NCBI GenBank assembly: GCA_949987705.1
Contig: CATLJY010000066.1
Location: 30,074 to 94,073, forward strand
Direction of reading: 5' to 3'
Length of the DNA stretch: 64,000 nucleotides
From: Thereva unica
Lineage: Eukaryota; Arthropoda; Insecta; Diptera; Therevidae
In this document: positions 54,401-63,100 of the stretch, in pieces
How the letters are laid out: each line of letters starts with the position of its first letter
How positions within the stretch are numbered: position 1 is the stretch's first letter
Translations under genes and position numbers: made by a program
Notes under the pieces: model-generated
Database searches by the model: none
The model's input: the letters and a program-made list of their open reading frames with translations, nothing else
What the model was told of the DNA's origin: nothing

Positions 54401-54905
54401 TTAAATTCACTTTATTCATCGAAATTAAGTTATATTCATCGAGTACATAGCAAATAACTTAAATTCACTTTATTCATCGAAATTAAGTCATATTCATCAA
54501 ATACATCGAAAATAACTTAAATTCACTTTATTCATCGAAATTAAGTTACATTCATCGAGTACATCGAAAATAACTTAAATTCACTTTATTCATCGAAATT
54601 AAGTTACATTCATCGAGTACATCGAAAATAACTTAAATTCACTTTATTCATCGAAATTAAGTTACATTCATCGAGTACATCGAAAATAACTTAAATTCAC
54701 TTTGATCATCGAAATTAAGTTATATTCATCGAGTAAATCGAAAATAACTTAAATTCACTTTATTCATCGAAATTAAGTTACATTCATCAAATACATCGAA
54801 AATAACTTAAATTCACTTTATTCATCGAAATTAAGTTACATTCTTCGAGTACATCGAAAATAAATTCACTTTATTCATCGAAATTAAGTTACATTCATCG
54901 AGTAG
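48473..54905. repeat. Higher-order repeat domain marked by GAGTAGATCG (42-, 40- and 29-mers)
   Basis: The unusual GAGTAGATCG has its diagnostic G at 48473, 50909, 53228 and 54905. Spacings are 2436 bp (42 monomers), 2319 bp (40 monomers less a 1-bp loss near 52515) and 1677 bp (29 monomers less the 5-bp loss near 54855). Each marker is preceded at constant distance by a GATC monomer ending GAGTAAATCG and a CAAATACA monomer. The blocks are thus copies of one another that differ by internal gain or loss of whole monomers. Confidence 0.78.
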
Positions 54906-55933
54906 ATCGAAAATAACTTAAATTCACTTTATTCATCGAAATTAAGTTATATTCATCGAGTACATCGAAAATAACTTAAATTCACTTTATTCATCGAAAT
55001 TAAGTCATATTCATCAAATACATCGAAAATAACTTAAATTCACTTTATTCATCGAAATTAAGTTACATTCATCGAGTACATCGAAAATAACTTAAATTCA
55101 CTTTATTCATCGAAATTAAGTCATATTCATCAAATACATCGAAAATAACTTAAATTCACTTTATTCATCGAAATTAAGTTACATTCATCGAGTACATCGA
55201 AAATAACTTAAATTCACTTTATTCATCGAAATTAAGTTACATTCATCGAGTACATCGAAAATAACTTAAATTCACTTTATTCATCGAAATTAAGTTATAT
55301 TCATCGAGTACATCGAAAATAACTTAAATTCACTTTATTCATCGAAATTAAGTTATATTCATCGAGTACATCGAAAATAACTTAAATTCACTTTATTCAT
55401 CGAAATTAAGTCATATTCATCAAATACATCGAAAATAACTTAAATTCACTTTATTCATCGAAATTAAGTTATATTCATCGAGTACATCGAAAATAACTTA
55501 AATTCACTTTATTCATCGAAATTAAGTTACATTCATCGAGTACATCGCAAATAACTTAAATTCACTTTATTCATCGAAATTAAGTTACATTCATCGAGTA
55601 CATCGCAAATAACTTAAATTCACTTTATTCATCGAAATTAAGTTACATTCATCGAGTACATCGCAAATAACTTAAATTCACTTTATTCATCGAAATTAAG
55701 TTACATTCATCGAGTACATCGAAAATAACTTAAATTCACTTTATTCATCGAAATTAAGTCATATTCATCAAATACATCGAAAATAACTTAAATTCACTTT
55801 ATTCATCGAAATTAAGTTATATTCATCGAGTACATCGAAAATAACTTAAATTCACTTTATTAATCGAAATTAAGTTATATTCATCGAGTACATCGAAAAT
55901 AACTTAAATTCACTTTATTCATCGAAATTAAGT

Positions 55934-55935
55934 TA
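55934..55935. repeat. TA target-site duplication, left, of pogo-like element
   Basis: Satellite AAGT-TA stops here and the element begins GAGTAACTTCGGG. With 60122-60123 this is the TA duplication of Tc1/mariner-superfamily insertions. Joining AAGTTA to TATTCATCG across the element restores a normal TTATAT satellite monomer. Confidence 0.88.
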
Positions 55936-55960
55936 GAGTAACTTCGGGTATTGTGGTATA
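55936..55960 (+). repeat. Left terminal inverted repeat of pogo-like element
   Basis: 25 bp starting GAGTAACTTCGGGTATTGTG and ending GTATA. It matches the reverse complement of 60097-60121 except at base 7 (C here, G in the right end). Transposase binding and cleavage at these ends is the family rule. Confidence 0.9.
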
Positions 55961-56429
55961 GGCGGGCAATGTGGTATATTCAATTATCTCGGAAACTAGG
56001 TTCATTCTGGCAACACAAATAATATGGAAAGATGACGATGTTAAAAGGAAAAGCGAAACATGTTTTGACACGTGCAAGCTCAGTTCTGATTTAGTTCAAT
56101 TGCGTGAAATGTTTTGAACTGTTCAATCAACTTTTTTTGTGCTTAATTTAAAAGTGTCTATAATCTTAAGAAATAATAGTTTTTGAAGTGATTTGTCTAA
56201 TAAATTACAACTATTAAGTATTCAATTTTGATACATTAATGTGAGTTTCATTATCAATATTTCAGTTTAATACATAAAATTAGTTTTTGGGAACGAGTTA
56301 AAATCGGCTAATGTGGTATAGCTTACGACGGTTAATGTAGTATAGTGTACCACATTAGCAGCAATAAATTTGTTTGAACTAATTTTTGTCAATTCGATAC
56401 GCAATCTTTTGCAGAGCTAAGCTCCAAAC
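55961..56429 (+). promoter_or_regulatory. 5' region of pogo-like element with subterminal repeats
   Basis: 469 bp of AT-rich, non-coding sequence between the left end and the transposase ATG; the promoter must lie here if the gene was ever expressed. GGCGGG..AAT..GGTATA at 55961-55978 recurs inverted at 59901-59918 (15 of 18 bases). TAATGTGGTATA occurs at 56309-56320, and an imperfect inverted pair (TAATGTAGTATA / TGTACCACATTA) at 56333-56357. These look like extra transposase-binding sites. No TATA box can be singled out in such AT-rich DNA. Confidence 0.55.
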
Positions 56430-57779
56430 ATGCCAAAAAAAGGAGAAATACGGAAATGGAAAGATATGGAGAAAGCTATAATTGCCGTAAGAAGCGAGGA
56501 AATGGGTATTCTGCTGGCGTCAAAAACATTTTCAGTCCCCCACACTACACTACAACGCATGGCGAGAAACGAAAGAACTGTGCAGGAGATCCTGTCAACT
56601 AGATTGGGTCGTAAGCCAATTTTTAATGAAAATATTGAAAATGACCTGGTTCAATACGTTTTGGAGATGGAGTCACGCTTTTGGGGGCTTACCAGAATGG
56701 ACATACGATCATTAGCATTCCAAATAGCGCAAAGAAACAACATTCCAAATAAATTTTCTGTTGCGGCAGAGTATGCCGGAAAAGATTGGTTTTATGGGTT
56801 TTGTAAACGACACAAGAATGTATTAAGTTTGCGTCAACCCACTGGAACATCTTTTGATCGAGCGGCAGGTTTTACCCGTTAAAATGTAGAGACATTCTTC
56901 AATTTACTAGAAAAAGAGTATGATAAGCACAAATTTCCAGCAAGTCGCATTTGGAATGTCGACGAAACGGGACTATCAGTGGTACAATCCAAACAGCCAA
57001 AAGTGCTGGCCCAAAAGGGAAAGAGGCAGATAGGAGCCATGACTTCTGCAGAACGTGGATCTCTTATAACCGTAATTACCTGTATGAGCGCTGGGGGTGC
57101 TTTTATTCCACCGTACTTTATTTTTCCCCGCAAGAATCATAATCCGCTTCTTATGAAAGATGCACCACCTGGATCTGAGTCGTCATGCCACATATCTGGA
57201 TGGGTGCAAATTCCAATATTTACGAAATGGTTTAAGCATTTTTTGGCTTTTACAAAATCATCAAAAGACGAACCAGCTTTGCTAATTTTGGATGGGCATT
57301 ATAGCCATACCCGAAATGTGGAACTTATAGATCTTGCACGTGAAAATGGTGTGGTAATAATTTCTCTGCCGCCACATTCGACACATAAAATGCAGCCACT
57401 AGATAAAACTTTCATGGGGCCTTTAAAAACTTATTATAATGATGAAATTAGACGTTATTCCCGTGAACAAGGCCGGAAACTTACTCAATATGACTTAGTT
57501 GGAATGTTTACTAAGGCCTATTTGAAAGTTCAAACTGGTCAAATTGCTATAAGTGGCTTTAAAACCACAGGAATTTATCCTTTCGATAAAAATATTTTCT
57601 CAGAAGCGGATTTTATAGCTGGAGAGAAGAGCAATTTGGAAGAACTGGCTCCAGCAATGGACGCAACTGCAGAGCCTACTACGCACAGGTCCGAAGAATC
57701 TCTCTCATCTACGTATGATTGCAGTGCTAGTACAAGTAAGCAGCCAAAAAATCGAGCCCTTAGAATGAAACAGACCTAA
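56430..57779 (+). pseudogene. pogo-like transposase, DNA-binding and DDE catalytic part, with internal stop
   Basis: Start at ATG 56430 (A at -3). Codons 1-50 form a Psq-type helix-turn-helix (MPKKGEIRKW, then VPHTTLQRMA). Codons 70-150 form a CENP-B-type DNA-binding domain (GRKPIFNENIENDLVQYV, WFYGFCKRH). An in-frame TAA at 56880-56882 (codon 151) interrupts the gene. The same frame continues with [13 protein letters not shown] and the catalytic core: [10 protein letters not shown] (D178), [10 protein letters not shown] (D288) and [10 protein letters not shown] (D325), the three acidic residues of the DDE_1 family. The frame ends at TAA 57777. Relatives continue further, and a C-terminal part is recognisable beyond the nested insertion at 59231-59661, so this second stop may also be premature. 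Related host proteins include CENP-B and jerky. As read, no full protein can be made; read-through or suppression is not suggested by anything in the sequence. Confidence 0.9.
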
Positions 57780-58068
57780 CTCAAAAATCCCAAACCTTTT
57801 GAATTTGCTATAAACTCACCTTAAAACGCCTACTCTAGAACCCTGTAGTGAAAAAGAACCCGAATTATATGTAAAAAAGGAACAGCGTAAATCACGGGTC
57901 ACTTTTTTCGATCGCACTATTCACCTATGCATGAACACTGTACTCTCTTGCTCATTTCTCACAAATTGCAATTTTTGATTTAGGTCACTTTCATTCTAAG
58001 GGTGTGAAATAATCTAATTCACAATTTCACAGGTAAACACCACGTGACCCCTTGGGAAATAACCCCCC
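57780..58068 (+). pseudogene. Probable decayed linker of pogo-like transposase
   Basis: Immediately after the TAA at 57777 the same frame reads NPKPFEFAINSP, then closes. After a one-base shift near 57820 it reads LKTPTLEPCSEKEPELYVKK and stays open to about 57978. The proline- and charge-rich content would fit the variable linker between the catalytic core and the C-terminal tail of such transposases, with a lost base near 57820. The last 90 bp, up to the C-rich target site at 58061, show no convincing coding sequence. Confidence is low because linkers are poorly conserved. Confidence 0.35.
58061..58068. repeat. 8-bp target-site duplication, left, of hAT-like element
   Basis: AACCCCCC here against ATCCCCCC at 59221-59228: seven of eight bases agree. 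An 8-bp duplication is the hAT signature. Because the sequence is a C run, the exact register is uncertain. Confidence 0.55.
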
Positions 58069-58099
58069 CAAGGACGTAGCCAGGATTTTGCTTCGGGAG

Positions 58100-58110
58100 G
58101 GGTTTTTGTA
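58100..58110. repeat. 11-bp direct repeat flanking the LINE fragment, left copy
   Basis: GGGTTTTTGTA, identical to 58791-58801. It overlaps the inverted GGAGGGGTTTT motif of the hAT-like element, so the target was inside that element. Probable target-site duplication of the LINE insertion. Confidence 0.6.
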
Positions 58111-58790
58111 GGTTAGGTTGAAATGGCACGCTATTGGGCCCATTGTGATGCCATTAGCCATTCTAGTGTTGGAACAAAGTGCAGGCCATTTCAAGCCATT
58201 TGGAGCTTTTGATAAAGCGACAGAGTTCAGACCCCAGTATTTTGCAGCTCGCTCAATGCATCAAGGAAGGGTGAGCCAAGGAAGGTCCCTCTTTCCTTGC
58301 GAGGGCGGGACATGTACAGAGAAGATGGGAGACAGTTTATTCCTCTTCTTCATTACCACAACATCAGCATAAGTCGTTGTGGGGAAGTCTTAATCTTTCG
58401 GCGTGCCGGCCAAAGGGGCAGTGACCGATCAGAGCTCTGCTACATGGGTTATATCCTTTATGTTTAACAAAACTAGAAATTTTGAACGCTTTTGCATCCA
58501 AAGTTGGCCAGATTGCATGAAGAGTGCGGAACACCGTTGCTGTAGTCCATCTCAACCCATCTCGAGGTAAGCTGATTTTCCTCCAAGCTAGTTTGTAGGT
58601 CATTCCTATCCGGGTTAAGTGGGGTGTCCTTCCCACTTCGGTTCCCTATCTAGCAAGCTCATCTGCCCTACGGTTCCCCTAATCTTATTATGTCTAGGAA
58701 TCCAACAAGGTTTTATATGAAACTGAATGGCAACCTCACACAAAGACCCGCGGCAGTTCAGAACAGTCGTGGATGTTGTGACGGCAGAAT
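58111..58790 (-). pseudogene. 5'-truncated LINE fragment: RNase H domain and C-terminal tail
   Basis: 680 bp on the minus strand flanked by an 11-bp direct repeat. Read from 58790 downwards, the first frame gives TVLNCRGSLCEVAIQFHIKP and WIPRH, which fits the end of a LINE RNase H domain (family form W-x-P-G-H; here R replaces G). A lost base near 58680 shifts the frame to GNRRADELAR, then a stop, then GTEVGRTP. It continues with ALIGHCPFGRHAERL and PHNDLC, then, past further stops, HLLCTCPALARK and RFIKSSKWL, the usual end of such polyproteins. The 3' end is TTTCAACCTAACC without a poly(A). This is a different LINE family from the RTE-like element at 13.8 kb, which has no RNase H; a jockey/I/R1-like source is likely. 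Multiple breaks show age. Confidence 0.75.
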
Positions 58791-58801
58791 GGGTTTTTGT
58801 A
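58791..58801. repeat. 11-bp direct repeat flanking the LINE fragment, right copy
   Basis: GGGTTTTTGTA, identical to 58100-58110. LINE-like coding similarity starts just inside it, which supports it as the 5'-truncation side target duplication. Confidence 0.6.
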
Positions 58802-59193
58802 AGAATCATAATAATGATCTGTGTAAATGAGGCCTCCCCTTCCCCCTATACTTTTTTACTTTTTTTCTTTCTTCGGAAATGCAAATTACACACCAATAAA
58901 CATTGCGCACATATGAATAAGACATTCGCTTATGTATTTTCAAATTTCCGCTTCGAAATGTACCAAAAATGCTACTGCGCATGGAAAATAGCCTTTTGAG
59001 AAACCTCATCTCGTTTGGTTCGCGCTATACATAGCTGTCGCCAAACGTATTTCTAAGAAGAAAAAATGCGATTTGAATGGTGTTCTGCCTATCTCAAATT
59101 TAGTATACAATTGAAGAAAAACTATTTATTATTATTTAATTTTTCATGCTATCTGCGATGTCTTTTTTCATTCGGGGGGGGGTTTGAACCCCC
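58802..59193. other. Unidentified interior of the hAT-like element
   Basis: About 390 bp of AT-rich sequence with no convincing ORF on either strand and no match I recognise. It contains a pyrimidine-rich tract (58835-58875) and ends in a G run next to the right terminus. It is probably the original non-coding interior of the non-autonomous element. Confidence 0.5.
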
Positions 59194-59220
59194 AAAACCC
59201 CTCCCCTGGCTACGTCCTTG

Positions 59221-59228
59221 ATCCCCCC
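59221..59228. repeat. 8-bp target-site duplication, right, of hAT-like element
   Basis: ATCCCCCC, differing from AACCCCCC at 58061-58068 by one base. Directly after it the pogo-like transposase reading resumes in the frame beginning at 59231. Confidence 0.55.
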
Positions 59229-59230
59229 CA

Positions 59231-59661
59231 CCGAAAATTAAGAGGGGTTTACCTGCTAACAGAGGAAGAAAATCAAAGGCAACTGTTTTGACTACTTCAC
59301 CTTATAAAAGGGAATTGGAAGTTAGCATACAAAAAATAGTCAAGAAGCGAAACCCCATGCCGAAGGAGGAGACCACTAAAATTAAAAAATCTTTAAAACA
59401 AATTCGTGGGCGTAAAAAGAAATAGTTCTATCGTCCAGCGAGTCAGAACAAAGTCTTAACTTGCAAGAATCAGATGGCGAAGACGAGTTTGAGAATGTTC
59501 CGCCATCAAAAGAATCATTTTGCACTTTTTGCAATAAACGTTGGAATGAGGATGCAACAGTTGTCAGGTGGATTTCATGCCTACAGTGTGAAATGGTCTG
59601 GGCTCACGAAAAATGTGTACCAAATAAAAGCGCTATATTTCTATGCCAGTCTTGCTTATAA
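59231..59661 (+). pseudogene. pogo-like transposase C-terminal tail with PHD-like zinc finger, frameshifted
   Basis: From 59231 one frame reads PKIKRGLPANRGRKSKATVL, SPYKRELE and IRGRKKK, then TAG at 59423. The basic RGRKSK and RGRKKK segments are a known tail feature of pogo/jerky-type transposases and resemble AT-hooks. After a one-base shift near 59414-59422 a second frame gives an acidic serine-rich stretch (SSSESEQSLN, SDGEDEFE). A cysteine-rich finger follows: FCTFC, ISCLQC, WAHEKC and FLCQSC, ending at TAA 59659. The spacing C-C, C-C, H-C, C-C is a compact PHD-like C4HC3 pattern. It has no ATG of its own, so it belongs to the upstream transposase gene, from which it is separated by the hAT-like insertion. 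Confidence 0.75.
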
Positions 59662-59788
59662 GTGTAAGCCCAAAGGGCATTTTTTATTATTAACGTAAAA
59701 AACATTAAAAAAAGAGAAGACTGTTTTCTTTAATTTTTATTTGTTATTTGTTTAACCAAGAAAGTATTTTCCGTTTTTTGATATTTGT

Positions 59789-59794
59789 AATAAA
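59789..59794 (+). terminator. Candidate polyadenylation signal of the transposase gene
   Basis: AATAAA 128 bp after the final stop codon, followed by an A-rich and then T-rich stretch. In such AT-rich DNA the hexamer can occur by chance. Confidence 0.4.
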
Positions 59795-59864
59795 AATTAC
59801 AAAAAAAATATCTTGTTTATCTAAACATTTCCAAACCCTTAGTTGAAAGGATAGCATTAACCGG

Positions 59865-59889
59865 TAATGTGGTATAGTATACCACATTA
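59865..59889. repeat. Perfect subterminal palindrome of pogo-like element
   Basis: TAATGTGGTATA, one base (G), then its exact reverse complement TATACCACATTA. The same 12-mer occurs singly at 56309-56320 and as an imperfect inverted pair at 56333-56357, and the core GTGGTATA is also in both terminal repeats. Likely a dimeric transposase-binding site; that is inference. Confidence 0.75.
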
Positions 59890-60096
59890 GAATACTTGCC
59901 TATACCGAATTACCCGCCATTTTTCCAAGATGACACTTTTGGGGTTAAGTCCGTTTTCAAAAATATATTTTTTAATGTTCACTGGAATCATTTGACTAAA
60001 AGAGAATTTTGTAGGCATTACTCCAACGATAAACACCTATCAATTTGATAAGATTTGGCTTCATACTTTTACAGTAATCGTCAAAAAAGGAAACGG

Positions 60097-60121
60097 TATA
60101 CCACAATACCCGAACTTACTC
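60097..60121 (-). repeat. Right terminal inverted repeat of pogo-like element
   Basis: 25 bp, reverse complement of 55936-55960 with one mismatch. It ends ...GAACTTACTC and is followed by TA and satellite. Confidence 0.9.
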
Positions 60122-60123
60122 TA
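60122..60123. repeat. TA target-site duplication, right, of pogo-like element
   Basis: TA directly after the right inverted repeat; the next bases TATTCATCGAGTACATCG are satellite in phase with the left side. Confidence 0.88.
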
Positions 60124-63100
60124 TATTCATCGAGTACATCGAAAATAACTTAAATTCACTTTATTCATCGAAATTAAGTTATATTCATCGAGTACATAGC
60201 AAATAACTTAAATTCACTTTATTCATCGAAATTAAGTTACATTCATCGAGTACATCGAAAATAACTTAAATTCACTTTGATCATCGAAATTAAGTTATAT
60301 TCATCGAGTACATCGAAAATAACTTAAATTCACTTTATTCATCGAAATTAAGTTATATTCATCGAGTACATCGAAAATAACTTAAATTCACTTTATTCAT
60401 CGAAATTAAGTTATATTCATCGAGTACATAGCAAATAACTTAAATTCACTTTATTCATCGAAATTAAGTTATATTCATCGAGTACATCGAAAATAACTTA
60501 AATTCACTTTGATCATCGAAATTAAGTTATATTCATCGAGTACATCGAAAATAACTTAAATTCACTTTATTCATCGAAATTAAGTTATATTCATCGAGTA
60601 CATCGAAAATAACTTAAATTCACTTTATTCATCGAAATTAAGTTATATTCATCGAGTACATCGAAAATAACTTAAATTCACTTTATTCATCGAAATTAAG
60701 TTATATTCATCGAGTACATCGAAAATAACTTAAATTCACTTTATTCATCGAAATTAAGTTACATTCATCAAATACATCGAAAATAACTTAAATTCACTTT
60801 ATTCATCGAAATTAAGTTATATTCATCGAGTACATAGCAAATAACTTAAATTCACTTTATTCATCGAAATTAAGTTACATTCATCGAGTACATCGAAAAT
60901 AACTTAAATTCACTTTATTCATCGAAATTAAGTTATATTCATCGAGTACATCGAAAATAACTTAAATTCACTTTGATCATCGAAATTAAGTTATATTCAT
61001 CGAGTAAATCGAAAATAACTTAAATTCACTTTATTCATCGAAATTAAGTTACATTCATCAAATACATAGAAAATAACTTAAATTCACTTTATTCATCGAA
61101 ATTAAGTTACATTCATCGAGTACATAGCAAATAACTCAAATTCACTTTATTCATCGAAATTAAGTTACATTCATCGAGTACATCGAAAATAACTTAAATT
61201 CACTTTATTCATCGAAATTAAGTTACATTCATCGAGTACATCGAAAATAACTTAAATTCACTTTATTCATCGAAATTAAGTTAGATTCATCGAGTACATC
61301 GAAAATAACTTAAATTCACTTTGATTATCGAAATTAAGTTATATTCATCGAGTACATCGAAAATAACTTAAATTCACTTTATTCATCGAAATTAAGTTAT
61401 ATTCATCGAGTACATCGAAAATAACTTAAATTCACTTTATTCATCGAAATTAAGTTACATTCATCGAGTACATCGAAAATAACTTAAATTCACTTTATTC
61501 ATCGAAATTAAGCTACATTCATCGAGTACATCGAAAATAACTTAAATTCACTTTGATCATCGAAATTAAGTTATATTCATCGAGTAAATCGAAAATAACT
61601 TAAATTCACTTTATTCATCGAAATTAAGTTACATTCATCAAATACATCGAAAATAACTTAAATTCACTTTATTCATCGAAATTAAGTTACATTCATCGAG
61701 TACATCGAAAATAACTTAAATTCACTTTATTCATCGAAATTAAGTTACATTCATCGAGTACATCGAAAATAACTTAAATTCACTTTATTCATCGAAATTA
61801 AGTCATATTCATCAAATACATCGAAAATAACTTAAATTCACTTTATTCATCGAAATTAAGTTACATTCATCGAGTACATCGAAAGTAACTTAAATTCACT
61901 TTATTCATCGAAATTAAGTCATATTCATCAAATACATCGAAAATAACTTAAATTCACTTTATTCATCGAAATTAAGTTACATTCATCGAGTACATCGAAA
62001 ATAACTTAAATTCACTTTATTCATCGAAATTAAGTTACATTCATCGAGTACATCGAAAATAACTTAAATTCACTTTATTCATCGAAATTAAGTCATATTC
62101 ATCAAATACATCGAAAATAACTTAAATTCACTTTATTCATCGAAATTAAGTTATATTCATCGAGTACATCGAAAATAACTTAAATTCACTTTATTAATCG
62201 AAATTAAGTTACATTCATCAAGTACATCGAAATAACTTAAACTCACTTTATGTCATCGAAATTAAGTCATATTCATCAAATACATCGAAAATAACTTAAA
62301 TTCACTTTATTCATCGAAATTAAGTTACATTCATCGAGTACATCGAAAGTAACTTAAATTCACTTTATTCATCGAAATTAAGTCATATTCATCAAATACA
62401 TCGAAAATAACTTAAATTCACTTTATTCATCGAAATTAAGTTATATTCATCGAGTACATCGAAAATAACTTAAATTCACTTTATTCATCGAAATTAAGTT
62501 ATATTCATCGAGTACATCGAAAATAACTTAAATTCACTTTATTCATCGAAATTAAGTCATATTCATCAAATACATCGAAAATAACTTAAATTCACTTTAT
62601 TCATCGAAATTAAGTTATATTCATCGAGTACATCGAAAATAACTTAAATTCACTTTATTCATCGAAATTAAGTTACATTCATCGAGTACATCGCAAATAA
62701 CTTAAATTCACTTTATTCATCGAAATTAAGTTACATTCATCGAGTACATCGCAAATAACTTAAATTCACTTTATTCATCGAAATTAAGTTACATTCATCG
62801 AGTACATCGCAAATAACTTAAATTCACTTTATTCATCGAAATTAAGTTACATTCATCGAGTACATCGAAAATAACTTAAATTCACTTTATTCATCGAAAT
62901 TAAGTCATATTCATCAAATACATCGAAAATAACTTAAATTCACTTTATTCATCGAAATTAAATTATATTCATCGAGTACATCGAAAATAACTTAAATTCA
63001 CTTTATTCATCGAAATTAAGTTATATTCATCGAGTACATCGAAAATAACTTAAATTCACTTTATTCATCGAAATTAAGTTATATTCATCGAGTACATCGA

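Larger units (their letters stand above)
17092..55935. repeat. 58-bp satellite array, block 2
   Basis: About 670 copies of the same 58-bp monomer as block 1, in the same orientation and in phase with it once the LINE and one target copy (3289 bp) are removed: the marker at 13441 and the next at 17136 are then 406 bp apart, exactly 7 monomers. The block is uninterrupted by any gene and contains several higher-order repeat domains listed separately. Rare non-monomer events are a 20-bp partial unit at 29083 and 34206, a 5-bp loss near 54855 and a cluster of small deletions at 34.97-37.62 kb. All six frames are closed quickly, as 58 is not a multiple of three and the unit is stop-rich. Confidence 0.98.
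58069..59220. mobile_element. hAT-like non-autonomous element (1152 bp) nested in the pogo element
   Basis: Perfect 16-bp terminal inverted repeats, CAAGGACGTAGCCAGG at 58069-58084 and its complement at 59205-59220, with a near-perfect 8-bp flanking duplication. The similarity resumes inside as GGAGGGGTTTT (58096-58106 and, inverted, 59194-59204) with an 11-bp extra segment on the left. No transposase is present, so it is non-autonomous. Its interior holds a 680-bp LINE fragment on the minus strand and about 400 bp of unidentified AT-rich sequence (58802-59193). It sits between the catalytic core and the C-terminal tail of the pogo-like transposase. The hAT assignment rests on TIR form and TSD length only. 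Confidence 0.75.
59662..60096 (+). other. 3' untranslated region of pogo-like element
   Basis: AT-rich, no ORF. It contains the candidate poly(A) signal at 59789, a perfect 12-bp palindromic pair at 59865-59889 and the inverted copy of the left subterminal motif at 59901-59918. The remaining sequence, 59919-60096, shows nothing recognisable. Confidence 0.65.
55936..60121 (+). mobile_element. pogo/Tigger-like DNA transposon (4186 bp), decayed and nested
   Basis: Bounded by 25-bp terminal inverted repeats that differ at one base, and flanked by TA. It carries a plus-strand transposase gene of the pogo (CENP-B-like, DDE_1) type at 56430-59661 that is broken by a stop, frameshifts and a nested 1152-bp insertion. 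Without that insertion and its 8-bp duplication the element would be about 3.0 kb. Subterminal copies of TAATGTGGTATA lie inside both ends. The transposase is not functional as read, so the element would depend on another copy to move. The satellite target is rebuilt exactly after removal. Confidence 0.92.

Noticed and set aside
56879..57142. Small ORFs on both strands over the transposase core
   Set aside because: Shadows of the in-frame transposase reading, which carries the DDE motifs.
57896..58050. Possible extra small inverted-repeat element bounded by GGGTCAC and GTGACCC
   Set aside because: Only 7 bp of inversion and no matching flanking duplication; chance is likely.
58118..59009. 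Several 64-90-aa ORFs on both strands in the nested element
   Set aside because: Only the minus-strand readings matching RNase H motifs are supported, and these are broken; the plus-strand ORFs at 58118 and 58727 and the minus-strand ORF at 58806 have no domain or homology I recognise.
59474..59698. 74-aa ORF overlapping the finger-encoding frame
   Set aside because: Alternative frame of the cysteine-rich tail; lacks the ordered Cys/His pattern.
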